Shown: piece after piece, positions 21,401 through 29,426 of the stretch
Numbering within the stretch: position 1 is the stretch's first letter
Layout of the letters: every line of letters begins with the position of its first letter
DNA from: Acidobacteriota bacterium
GTDB lineage: Bacteria > Acidobacteriota > Holophagae > Acanthopleuribacterales > Acanthopleuribacteraceae
Reading direction: 5' to 3'
Length of the DNA: 64,000 nucleotides
Assembly (NCBI GenBank): GCA_020637335.1
Contig: JACJWC010000006.1
Location: 62,001-126,000, forward strand
The notes under the pieces: generated by a model
Told to the model about the DNA's origin: nothing
The model's database searches: none
What the model saw: the letters and a program-made list of their open reading frames with translations, nothing else
Translations under genes and position numbers: made by a program

Positions 21401-23636
21401 CGCCTGCAATGGATTTGGCACGACTTAAATCGCCAATCTCCAGAAACTTGGTAACCGCAAACATGTTAAAGCTGGAATCGTCAGGCACCCGATCCAGAGC
21501 CTGACTTAATGCGCGTTCAGCCTGTTCTTTTTGACCCAATTGGAGGTGGAAATTAATCAGCGTTTGTAACGCCTGAGGCACGGCCAAATCCAAACTGTCC
21601 GATTCGGCTCGGGCCCGAAGAAAATCGACCGCATCTTGGCCCAATCCGGCATTCACCAGACCAAATGCGTAATTAAACGCCAATTCTTCGTTTTCGGGGT
21701 GCAGACAACTGGCCAAGCGAAAGAGAAAGGTCGCAGTTTCCGGTTGGTTCGCTTCGCGGTGCCAGTTGGCCAAACTCTCTAATACACGTGAATCCGTGGG
21801 GAAATAACTCAACCCTTTTTGAAGCACACTAAGGGCTTCGGCCTGTCCATTGGGGCTCCAGCGCAAATAATCTGCGAGGCGGGCAAACAAGGTGGCCGGT
21901 GGATAAATCTTGACCTTTTCCGCTTGGACACCGGGAAGCGGCTCCAATTCGGCAATGCGTTTCAACATCGGAATGACACTTTGACGGTCCGGTGAGAGTT
22001 CAATAAGGCGCAAATAACACGATTGGGCCAATTGGTTCTCAGGATTAAGTTCCAACATGCGATTGGCGCGCTGCATCGCCGAATCGATCAATCCTTCCTC
22101 CATGTCCCTGCGGATTAACAGGTAATCCATTAGCGCAGGCGCCAATTGCGGCAAGTTTTCACCCCAGGACTTCCGCTCTTGCCAGCGCTCTGGTTCCAAA
22201 TTTTGGATAAAGCTATTAAAGGCTCGCCAATATTCGGTATTTTTGAACTCCATATCGGGCAACTTTTGGCTTCCGTTTTTTGGGTAGAAAACAATACATT
22301 CTTGGCCCACCGGTTCATCTTGGGCCTCAAACGGCACCATCAGGGCCTGAGATAAACTGCTGCAACTGGGATCACGCACGTACAAGATGCGCAGTTGATC
22401 ATCAAAACCAATCGCCGCACAGGCATGCGACCAACCCAAATCCCCGTAGGTCACGATAAACGGGAACCCATTGCTCAACAGGGCTTTGGCCGACTCTTCC
22501 GTAAAAGAAAATGAAAACGAATGCCAATCATTTTCACGACACCACTCGTGAAAACGCCAACTGGAAGTCCCGTCCAAGGTGATTTTTTTGGCCAGATCGG
22601 TCTGATCCAATTCAACGCCAAATGCACTGGCACACATTGCAGCCGAAGCGGGTAAACATGTTTTGAAATCCTGTTTGATGGCTTTGATATTCAAAAGAAC
22701 CTTGTGGCCAAGCGGTCTGGTTTTAAGGTTTTGCGCCAAATCGAAGTAGAAACCCGACTTCTTCTTTTCCGCCCATTGCAATAAAAACTCAGGGCGACCC
22801 AACTTGACCGAGGCGGCCAATTTGAGTCGGTCGAGCCGATGGCGGGCCATACGGTCGGCCAATGGCCAGAATCGGCTGGCCTTTTCCACCCATTTCCAAA
22901 GCGTTTCTCGTTGTTTGGCCATCTGGTTGGGCCGCTCGGCAACCACATCAAATGCGTAATGCAGGCCCATATCCAGCAGGTCAAAGTTCTGACCGCCCTG
23001 CTGGATCCAATCCATACAAAACTGTGCTGCCTTGGCCGGCCCTTGCGAAAGCGCCATTAACCGCACTTTTATCGATCCCGATAAAGAATGGCCCGGCACG
23101 CGATCCCAGCTTTTCTCTGCCCAATATTGAGCTTGATTCAATTGGTGCGAATCAAAATAGAACTGGGCCCAGGACGCCTCCACCCAATAAGAATCTGGAT
23201 CGATCTGTTCGGCTTGCACAAGGGATTCGCGTGCCCCGATAAAATCCCGGAATTGAAGTTGCTGGTGCGCACGCGACACCAACCAACTAGAATCCAATTC
23301 CGGAACACCAGAACCCAAGGGGCCCAACTGGATGTGTTTTTGCAACATCTGCCAGGGTTCCAGGTCGCGCGAAAAGTCGCTGGACATGTAATAACGAATC
23401 TCAGGCTGGTTCGCGAACTTTTTGACGGCAAAGCGACGAATATATTCGGCATGCGTAAATCCACCAATACGACGCGCCAATCGAACAGCAAGAACCAGCC
23501 CCTTGCTGTCCAACTGTTCCAGTGCCGATCGGTCATTCCACAAGTGACGGGTTGCTGAATAGGCGTCCAGGTTCCGATTCACATGAACCAACTGATTCAC
23601 TTGTTCCAGGTCGACACCTGATAAAAGCCCGTCCAT
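18450..23636 (-). CDS. Giant TPR protein with embedded C39-like cysteine peptidase domain and C-terminal membrane anchor
   Basis: 1728 residues, no signal peptide. Residues 1-300 are helical repeats. About 310-470 form a papain-like C39 domain with Cys327 (KTCLPASAAM), His404 (WSHACAAIGFDD) and Asp422 (YVRDPS) in the right order for a catalytic triad. From about 500 to 1650 the chain is a long series of TPR-type repeats (for example ALEQLNPENQLAQSCYLRLIE-like and IHPKDEQLF units). The last 20 residues (PPWVWIGLWLVFLLLRAC) are one hydrophobic helix, so the protein is probably tail-anchored with its bulk in the cytoplasm. Peptidase activity versus peptide-binding only is open; C39 domains usually cleave double-Gly leaders when fused to ABC exporters, which is not the case here. 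Stands alone. Confidence 0.85.
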   Translation of the reverse strand: MDGLLSGVDLEQVNQLVHVNRNLDAYSATRHLWNDRSALEQLDSKGLVLAVRLARRIGGFTHAEYIRRFAVKKFANQPEIRYYMSSDFSRDLEPWQMLQKHIQLGPLGSGVPELDSSWLVSRAHQQLQFRDFIGARESLVQAEQIDPDSYWVEASWAQFYFDSHQLNQAQYWAEKSWDRVPGHSLSGSIKVRLMALSQGPAKAAQFCMDWIQQGGQNFDLLDMGLHYAFDVVAERPNQMAKQRETLWKWVEKASRFWPLADRMARHRLDRLKLAASVKLGRPEFLLQWAEKKKSGFYFDLAQNLKTRPLGHKVLLNIKAIKQDFKTCLPASAAMCASAFGVELDQTDLAKKITLDGTSSWRFHEWCRENDWHSFSFSFTEESAKALLSNGFPFIVTYGDLGWSHACAAIGFDDQLRILYVRDPSCSSLSQALMVPFEAQDEPVGQECIVFYPKNGSQKLPDMEFKNTEYWRAFNSFIQNLEPERWQERKSWGENLPQLAPALMDYLLIRRDMEEGLIDSAMQRANRMLELNPENQLAQSCYLRLIELSPDRQSVIPMLKRIAELEPLPGVQAEKVKIYPPATLFARLADYLRWSPNGQAEALSVLQKGLSYFPTDSRVLESLANWHREANQPETATFLFRLASCLHPENEELAFNYAFGLVNAGLGQDAVDFLRARAESDSLDLAVPQALQTLINFHLQLGQKEQAERALSQALDRVPDDSSFNMFAVTKFLEIGDLSRAKSIAGDGLAFDPRVQLLNQIGIWQFQGRWEKACSAIEAFLAIHPKDEQLFRLQVFIMARAHGAEAAFGFIRAQKGVLPDDVWWQEYLEWIDQHRLEEPYHEALLRYLTQYPFSRWAARELAWEAVHFLQRDPTMPAESRQQYEEWIERALSMGGFDGPYLGLRAKQAELAGDAERALEGYLEAIRAEPRYVYALGPLSLLLTRNFPERKEQVAETFSQMVLTEPGPAFFASAFGEWLRDTLGMSRALTEISRWCEAKPNDYYVLRAQFQVQIQGAQGASAWQPLVEPLQAAIGTYPNQFGLRTLLGELYLCLNQADAARKQYRALLLRQPKMGSSWLALANVYKNVSQNRKSLDMLRLGIRHQPDALELILALADRFEELDQFENALTVLEQGRKRLPSALEIWSRLANLYPQMGKTDLALRMASELISAFPEQAQALLIACQIREDWDEAVALADLEATYLKAIQCDRSEYDGHWQYVQFLARQQRFAEAERHLREQAPFIRDHLGVLGARAQLLRSQGDKAGSLRLLADTLRENPEYVWGWARLMEWAKEDKVIAEYVPLVRTLMDIALQNGDLHLARFEFLAEALGTPEERMAEWQRLCAAFPDHVEIWAGWGDVLHARNEKEALVDHLEAFPGKRDLSYWVARLERGRDWSLSDEAQIHTYTSILNLGKQTQMSDALGYILYHFHQNRWFSKAVASSMRRIVQEGLCFSNEVFEHLCDAAAQLNYSDGLRKCAQKLESLPADPDVDYCLSRALVELAKSGNSAYTLTFLQRSPSRFKEGPLWMAVGYAYLVVNQFRDVIRWVEPWPSKLPHIHSWICYNLVIALRAMDRYSEVIQQVDKIMETGSRQPGFLTPHLAAGLRLKKSEALLLMGDVQGFLDYWPRSVFRVEKCSESKFLNDCYQHLVQGSGVTALDASWLESELQENPIYQKIYNKVWYVLYDRDPKPKKNQKPLTYKKPPAPAHLEAVPPWVWIGLWLVFLLLRAC

Positions 23637-23853
23637 AACTCACACCCTACGCAAATTTTCAAAATTCGTGAAAGGTGAAGATTACCAAGTTCGTTCTGAT
23701 TTTTCAAAATATTTTACAGCCAACTAAACCAACCGTCCGCAAACCTACCGAATAATTGTTTTTTACACTGTGACACAAAAAGCCTGGCCGTCTGATTTAT
23801 TTGTATTTTTCGGGCCAGTTGGAATATTTTGCAGGATTGCTATTTGTTTTGGC

Positions 23854-23877
23854 CTGCGGGAAGAAACCCTCCCGCAG
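23854..23877 (-). terminator. Stem-loop after the VIT/VWA operon
   Basis: Perfect 8-bp inverted repeat CTGCGGGA (23854-23861) / TCCCGCAG (23870-23877) with an 8-base loop, 13 bases beyond the stop of the VIT/VWA gene on the minus strand. There is no following T-run, so it may be a weak terminator or a 3'-end stabiliser. The rest of 23637-23890 is AT-richer and shows no supported gene; it should hold the promoter of the TPR gene. Confidence 0.5.
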
Positions 23878-23890
23878 ACCTTATTGATGC

Positions 23891-25954
23891 TCAGTTTTTG
23901 GCGGGAACAATCTCATAGGCTTCATTGTTCCAGACGAATCGGACCTGTTCACCCATAGCCAGAACTGGCCCCAACTCGGGTGCCTGATTAACCAACTCAA
24001 AATAGGCTGGGCTCAGGAACTCAATCTTGTTGGTTTTACTTTGTTTGCCCCATTCCGATTCCTGCCAATACGGCCCATTCTGAACAAAGTTCTTGCCAGC
24101 AACCCATTGGTTCTGAAGCGCTTGAGGTGCTTTTTGGTCCGGCTTCGCATAAAAGTTTTTGGATTTGCGCATGGCTTGAACATCTTCAGAGGCTTGATTG
24201 GAGGCAGCCCCGCTGGGCGCGACGATTGACTCAAATGCACGCGCTTCTGGTCGAGATCGGTCACGGGCTAGGTCAGGTGCTTCATCTTCCAGGATCAGGA
24301 AAGAGGTGTACGGCGTGACCACGCCATATTGTTTGGCCAGACGTTTCACCTCATCGACCAGCTCCTTGTCCTCACCGTGCAAGCGGATTTGTTCCAGCAA
24401 ATAACCTATTCGCTGTTGGGCCCAGAGTTTGGGCAGAAAGGCGTTGCCTTCCGCCTGATCTTCCAGCTTTAACTCGATTATTAGGTTAAGGGTTTTGCCT
24501 TGGTACTTTCCGCTCAGCTCGCTCTTAAATGTGCCCGCTTGCGCATAAGTGCCACAGACCGACCATACTTCACCATAAAACACATCCGGTTGGGCTGGCG
24601 TTACGACCTCACTTACCGGGCCCTGACAGGTCCACTTCAAATCGGAAATTAGCGGGTACTGGATCTTTTGGAAAAGGTCCGAGAGTTTGAGTTCCAGATC
24701 CTCATTTTCCTGAACATAGGCGCGTGCTCCGCGACCTTGCTGGGCCAGCCGATCCAGAAGAATGCTGTTCAGATCCGAACCCACACCTAAAGTGAAGGTG
24801 CGGAACTGGTCGTGGTTTTTGGCCAAATGGACCAGTTGGTTCGGCTCAGTGGTCCCCACCGTCGGCTTACCATCCGTAATAAAAAGAACCATTTGCGCAC
24901 GACTTTCATCCTTTTTCAATTTTTGGATTAAGCGAAAGGCATCCTCAAAGTTGGTTCCGCCAATCGCCTGCAAATCGGCCACAAAAGTTTTGGCTTCTTT
25001 CAAGCTGTCGGGCCCAACCGAGCGCCAGGATTCTGCAAAGGCTGAGGCTTCGGTTGAGAAACGGATCAGGGTGAATCGGTCCTGGTCCTTGAGTTGGGCC
25101 AAACAAAAAGCCAGCGCTTTTTGGGCCTGTTCCATTTTTGCGCCCGCCATACTGCCCGATGTATCAAGCACAAAAGCAATGTCCTTGGCTTGAGATTTCG
25201 GGCTGATGTGTTCCTGAGCCAACCACTTGGCCGGATCGATGGTCAACCAGAAATAACCTTGGCTGGAGCGTTTGTGGCAGAGCTGGTAAGAAACCAATTC
25301 CTGCTGGCTCGGCACACATAACTCAAAAAGGCTACTGCCCTTTTGGGCAGTTAAGCGAGCGGTCCGTTTTGCGCCCGTCTGATCAAAAACCAATTCGTGG
25401 GTTGGCGAAAACGTACCGTTGACCAACCCTTCCGGCAGTTGAACTTCGATATCGGTAGGCGCATCCGGGTTCAACCACTGGCTACAGGTCCAGGTATTCA
25501 ACAGGCGAGCTAGAGCCACGCGATAACGCACGACGACCTTTTGCGTTCCACGTGCTTCGATGGGAAAAACACGACATTTGATCAGTTGCGTGCCGGCCCA
25601 CTCAAACAGGCCCGGATCGCGTTTGCGCCGCACGATTTCTTCATAAATCGCCCGTGCTTTTTCGGCGTCCAACAGTTCGGCTGGGGTTTCCTTGCCATTG
25701 ACGTTCATGCGGATCTGTTCCACGACCCCGCCAGCCATTAAGGGGAACAGGAATTCGCCTTCGACGATGCGACTGTTGGGATTAAAGAAATTGTGGACGA
25801 CCTCAATTTGGGCAAATCCGGAATCGACCTCAATGCGCAGCACTGCGCTTTGCAGTTGCGGATCGCTCAGGTTTCCGCCCGGCGGTTGCACCACAATCAT
25901 CTTGCCATTGGCCCACAGGGGAAGACTGAGTATGAATAGAAATCCAGCCCGCAT
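23891..25954 (-). CDS. Exported VIT and von Willebrand A domain protein
   Basis: 687 residues with a signal peptide (MRAGFLFILSLPLWANG). Residues about 20-150 match the VIT domain (inter-alpha-trypsin/vault type: NPNSRIVEGEFLFPLM, EKARAIYEEIVRRKRDPGL). Residues about 265-440 are a VWA domain with an intact MIDAS start DTSGSM (FVLDTSGSMAGAKMEQ), the downstream Thr (GGTNFEDAF) and FITDGKPT. The C-terminal 150 residues are low-complexity and charged. Such proteins are surface or periplasmic, metal-dependent adhesion or scaffold factors; the ligand is unknown. It follows the other VWA gene by 10 bases. Confidence 0.9.
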   Translation of the reverse strand: MRAGFLFILSLPLWANGKMIVVQPPGGNLSDPQLQSAVLRIEVDSGFAQIEVVHNFFNPNSRIVEGEFLFPLMAGGVVEQIRMNVNGKETPAELLDAEKARAIYEEIVRRKRDPGLFEWAGTQLIKCRVFPIEARGTQKVVVRYRVALARLLNTWTCSQWLNPDAPTDIEVQLPEGLVNGTFSPTHELVFDQTGAKRTARLTAQKGSSLFELCVPSQQELVSYQLCHKRSSQGYFWLTIDPAKWLAQEHISPKSQAKDIAFVLDTSGSMAGAKMEQAQKALAFCLAQLKDQDRFTLIRFSTEASAFAESWRSVGPDSLKEAKTFVADLQAIGGTNFEDAFRLIQKLKKDESRAQMVLFITDGKPTVGTTEPNQLVHLAKNHDQFRTFTLGVGSDLNSILLDRLAQQGRGARAYVQENEDLELKLSDLFQKIQYPLISDLKWTCQGPVSEVVTPAQPDVFYGEVWSVCGTYAQAGTFKSELSGKYQGKTLNLIIELKLEDQAEGNAFLPKLWAQQRIGYLLEQIRLHGEDKELVDEVKRLAKQYGVVTPYTSFLILEDEAPDLARDRSRPEARAFESIVAPSGAASNQASEDVQAMRKSKNFYAKPDQKAPQALQNQWVAGKNFVQNGPYWQESEWGKQSKTNKIEFLSPAYFELVNQAPELGPVLAMGEQVRFVWNNEAYEIVPAKN

Positions 25955-25964
25955 GACATCCTCC

Positions 25965-27056
25965 TTATTGGTTGAATACGTAACCGCGACGTTTGGCTTG
26001 TTCCTTAACCGATTTCACCACCAAATCGTCCAAGGTGGCCGTTTGTTTTTTGATTTCCTTGTCAATAAAGGCCTGGCGTTCCTTCTCCAGAGCGCTCAGT
26101 TCTTTTTGAATGGTTGCGCGTTCTTTGCCGAGCTTTTCCACGTAGGCTTTGCGTTCTTCTGGTTTCATATCGCGCATGGGTTCAGGCAGAGCCGCTTCAC
26201 TTTCCGGTTTCTCCACATCGACAACGCCTTCGGCAACCGCATCGACCAGGTCCCAATCGGTATTGTTATAAGCGGCATTTTTCTTGGAAAGCGCGCGGTT
26301 CACCGCCACTTCACTGCTCATGGAAGTTGCGTTGGCATCTTGAGCAACTTGGCGTTGTTTGTATTCCTTTCCGGCCGACCCATAGGCCACGTAGGTCGCG
26401 TTTAAGCGCTGGTTCAAATCCAGGATCTTCTGGTCAACTGGGGTTTGGATTGCTGCTACGGCTTGGTCCTGATCAAGACAGAAAAATGAGCCATCTGCCA
26501 GTTCAGCGCCTTTTTTCCAACCCGTCATTTCGCCTTCAGAACGGTTGCCACAAAAAATCGTGTTGACGACGATGCCGCGGCTGATCGCCGCTTTACAAAT
26601 CGGTTCAAAGGCCTTTGGCCCCTGGTTAAAGGGTTCGTTGCCGGCAATAAATATGGCCTTATAGGTGCCTGTATCGGCCGACCAATTGAGCTGCATGGCA
26701 GTATCGATCACCCAAGCGCAGTATTCCTCACCACCATTGGTTTGTAAGGCGAAAAGCTTTTCGGAAATCAGATCCAGGTCACGGGTGAGCGGTGAGAGGC
26801 AGCGCACATAGCCGCTCTCCATCGACAATCCATTGTTGCCGTATTCATACAAGGCCACTTCCAATTCGGGAATTTGACCATTGCGTCGGGCGGTCGCCAT
26901 CTCGTTGACCACAACCCAGAGTTTAGATTTGGCTTGGTTAATTAAGCCATCCATGGAATTAGAGGTATCCAGCAGTAACGCGATTTGCATTTTAGGGGCC
27001 GCATTATCTGCCAATAAAAGGGGAACCAACAAAAACATCACAACCAATCGTTTCAT
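25965..27056 (-). CDS. Exported von Willebrand A domain protein
   Basis: 363 residues with a signal peptide (MKRLVVMFLLVPLLLADNA). The VWA domain covers about 22-230: MIDAS LLLDTSNSMDGLINQAK, the second metal-ligand loop near NGGEEYCAW, and IFIAGNEPFNQG. The C-terminal third (about 285-350) is highly charged and helical with heptads, probably a coiled coil (EERKAYVEKLGKERATIQKE). First gene of a two-gene operon with the VIT/VWA gene; transcription probably starts in the 27057-27184 divergent region. Substrate or partner unknown. Confidence 0.88.
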   Translation of the reverse strand: MKRLVVMFLLVPLLLADNAAPKMQIALLLDTSNSMDGLINQAKSKLWVVVNEMATARRNGQIPELEVALYEYGNNGLSMESGYVRCLSPLTRDLDLISEKLFALQTNGGEEYCAWVIDTAMQLNWSADTGTYKAIFIAGNEPFNQGPKAFEPICKAAISRGIVVNTIFCGNRSEGEMTGWKKGAELADGSFFCLDQDQAVAAIQTPVDQKILDLNQRLNATYVAYGSAGKEYKQRQVAQDANATSMSSEVAVNRALSKKNAAYNNTDWDLVDAVAEGVVDVEKPESEAALPEPMRDMKPEERKAYVEKLGKERATIQKELSALEKERQAFIDKEIKKQTATLDDLVVKSVKEQAKRRGYVFNQ

Positions 27057-27184
27057 AACTTAACTCCATCTCAATCATTCAGGCCTGTCACAAGGGGCAG
27101 ATGAGGAGGGCGCCCAAAAGTTTCAGGTTTTTTGATTGTTTGTTTTTTTAAGGGCTGCTAAAGATGGTGCTTCCTGGAGCAAAC

Positions 27185-28477
27185 ATGTCCAAAGTCGTGC
27201 AGTGGGGTTTACCGACAGCAACTGCGTTGGTTGTCGGCAATATGATTGGCAGCGGTATCTTTATGTTACCCGCTTCATTGGCCGTCTATGGCAAGTGGAG
27301 TTTTGTCGGCTGGCTGGTAACCGCTGCAGGCGCCATGACCATGGCCTGGGTCTTCTCCCAATTAAGCTTGTGGAAACCGGCCATTGGCGGACCTTACGCC
27401 TACGCGCACATGGCCTTTGGCGATGGCATCGGCTTTTTGGTGGCCTGGGGTTATTGGGTCTCCATCTGGACAGGCAATGCGGCCATCACCACATCCCTTA
27501 TCGCTTATCTTGGCGGTCTCTTCCCCCAAGTGACCGCAACGCCCTTGCGTGCTGCTTCATTTGGATTGTTGTTTATTTGGACCTTGACCTGGATTAATGC
27601 GCGCAGTTATCGCGCTGGTGGATGGGTTCAAGTCGTAACCACCATTCTCAAGACCTTGCCCTTGGTGTTTTTAACCTTAATTGCCCTGTTTGTTGGGGAT
27701 TTTCAAAATGTTGTGGCCGAACCGAGTGAGCCGGTTGCTCCGCTAAATGCCATTCACTTAAGTGTCGCTTTGGCTCTGTGGGCCATGCTCGGCTTGGAGT
27801 CTGCAACGATCCCCGCCCAGACCATTAAGGACCCGAACCGCACCATTCCACGCGCAACCCTCATTGGCGCAGGTTCTGTTGCGCTTTTATACATTCTCGC
27901 CTGTGCAGGTGTGTTCATGGTGCTCGGTGCCGAAACCCTGCAACATTCGACCGCACCTTTTGCGGACGCGGCCCAAGCCATCGGTGGATCCAAAATGCGG
28001 GTTGTCATTGGCTTAGCCGCCGTGATCAGTTGCCTCGGTGCCTTAAATGGCTGGGTTCTGCTTCAAGCCCAAATCCCTTACGCCATGGCCAAGGAAAATC
28101 TGTTGCCCCAGATCTTTGCCAAAACCAATGCGGCCGGAATCCCCATTTGGGGCCTACTCCTTTCCAGCGGTTTGGCCAGCGCTTTGATCCTGGCCAACTA
28201 CACCCGCGGTCTGCAAGGCCTATTCAATTTTTCGATCCTGGTCAGCACAACCGCCTGCTTGATCCCCTACCTCTTCTCCGCCCTGGCCCTGTGGTTCGTG
28301 CCCGGCCCGGGCAAAAGCACCAAGGCGCTGATCGGTAGCATCGCATTTGGCTACAGCCTTTACGCCATCGCTGGCGCCGGCCAGGAAGCCGTCTACTGGG
28401 GCTTTTTACTCTTGCTAAGCGGCATTCCAATCTTGGCTCTAATACGAATCCGTCATCAGAAAGGAAAATTGAAGTGA
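27185..28477 (+). CDS. APC-family amino-acid permease
   Basis: 430 residues with about 12 membrane helices. The N-terminal GNMIGSGIFMLPASLA is the substrate-binding signature of amino acid/polyamine/organocation transporters, and the overall pattern is nearest to the AdiC/arginine-agmatine or ornithine antiporter branch. The start at 27185 has GGAG seven bases upstream; an ATG 21 bases earlier lacks a ribosome site. Its TGA lies inside the GTG start of the next gene, a DDAH-like hydrolase, which suggests that the permease carries arginine or a methylated/guanidino derivative (inference). Confidence 0.9.
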   Translation: MSKVVQWGLPTATALVVGNMIGSGIFMLPASLAVYGKWSFVGWLVTAAGAMTMAWVFSQLSLWKPAIGGPYAYAHMAFGDGIGFLVAWGYWVSIWTGNAAITTSLIAYLGGLFPQVTATPLRAASFGLLFIWTLTWINARSYRAGGWVQVVTTILKTLPLVFLTLIALFVGDFQNVVAEPSEPVAPLNAIHLSVALALWAMLGLESATIPAQTIKDPNRTIPRATLIGAGSVALLYILACAGVFMVLGAETLQHSTAPFADAAQAIGGSKMRVVIGLAAVISCLGALNGWVLLQAQIPYAMAKENLLPQIFAKTNAAGIPIWGLLLSSGLASALILANYTRGLQGLFNFSILVSTTACLIPYLFSALALWFVPGPGKSTKALIGSIAFGYSLYAIAGAGQEAVYWGFLLLLSGIPILALIRIRHQKGKLK

Positions 28478-29349
28478 ATCTGTCCAATCAATCTGATACC
28501 GCCCCCATTCGGCGCATCCTGCTCAAAAACCCGCAACAGGCGTTTCGCTCCCAAGAATTTGTGGATCGCGAATGGGAACGCCTGTTCTTCACGGCGCGAC
28601 CCGATTTCAAAAAGGCCGTTCGCGAATACGATGCCTTTCAAGCCCTGTTGGAAAAGGCAGGTATTGAAACGTTAATTTTGCCTGAAAACGACCAGACCAG
28701 CTTAGATTCCCTGTATCCACGCGATACGGCGATCATGACCGCGAAGGGCGCGATCCTCTGCCAAATGGGTAAAGCGGCACGCCAGCATGAACCCCTTGCG
28801 ACCGGCGCTTATTTGGACCGGATCGGCGTCCCGGTTTTGGGTCAAATTGAAGGGCACGGCAAAATTGAAGGTGGCGACCTGACCTGGCTCAATCCGCGTA
28901 CCGTGTGTGTGGCCCATGGCTACCGCACCAATCGCGAAGGCATTCGCCAACTGATCGATTTTTTGGGCGATTTGGTCGATGAAGTTCTGGTCATGGATGC
29001 ACCGCACTGGAACGGTCCGACCGATGTTTTTCACATGATGTCGGTACTCAGCCCTGTCGATACCAACAAACTGCTGGTCTACTCACGCCTAATGACCGTA
29101 CCTTTCCGCAATGCCCTGCTGGACCGTGACTTCCAATTGATCGAGGTGCCAGACGAAGAATGGGAGAGCCAAGGCTGTAACGTTTTGGCTGTGGCGCCGG
29201 GCCACTGTATCGCCGTGGAAGGCAACCCGATCACGCGGCAACGCTTGGAAAAGGCCGGCTGTCAGGTCGAGGTCTTCTTGGGTCAGGAAATCAGCGTCAA
29301 AGGTTGCGGTGGCCCAACCTGTCTGACCCGACCTCTGGAACGCGGCTAA
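28474..29349 (+). CDS. Dimethylarginine dimethylaminohydrolase (DDAH)-like amidinotransferase-family enzyme
   Basis: 291 residues, pentein fold. The catalytic triad is visible: His187 (PTDVFHMMSVL) and Cys283 in the C-terminal CGGPTCLTRP, with EGGDLTW (132-138) as the substrate-guanidine block. Members hydrolyse guanidino groups: DDAH makes citrulline and dimethylamine from methylated arginine; others are arginine deiminase-like. Start is GTG overlapping the permease stop (GTGA). The pair looks like an uptake-and-catabolism module for arginine derivatives. Exact substrate uncertain. Confidence 0.87.
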   Translation: MNLSNQSDTAPIRRILLKNPQQAFRSQEFVDREWERLFFTARPDFKKAVREYDAFQALLEKAGIETLILPENDQTSLDSLYPRDTAIMTAKGAILCQMGKAARQHEPLATGAYLDRIGVPVLGQIEGHGKIEGGDLTWLNPRTVCVAHGYRTNREGIRQLIDFLGDLVDEVLVMDAPHWNGPTDVFHMMSVLSPVDTNKLLVYSRLMTVPFRNALLDRDFQLIEVPDEEWESQGCNVLAVAPGHCIAVEGNPITRQRLEKAGCQVEVFLGQEISVKGCGGPTCLTRPLERG

Positions 29350-29426
29350 TCCAAAATGTAAATGTCACCAAAAAGAATCAAATGCTGCGAATACAATAAG
29401 CGCACTTTGGATTATGATTGGGCCAT

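Noticed and set aside
23770..23958. 62-codon plus-strand frame in the gap before the VIT/VWA gene
   Set aside because: Runs into the 3' end of the VIT/VWA gene, has no ribosome site and no similarity.
25692..26405. 237-codon plus-strand frame antisense to the two VWA genes
   Set aside because: Bridges two real genes on the opposite strand; composition Phe/His-rich, a typical antisense artefact.
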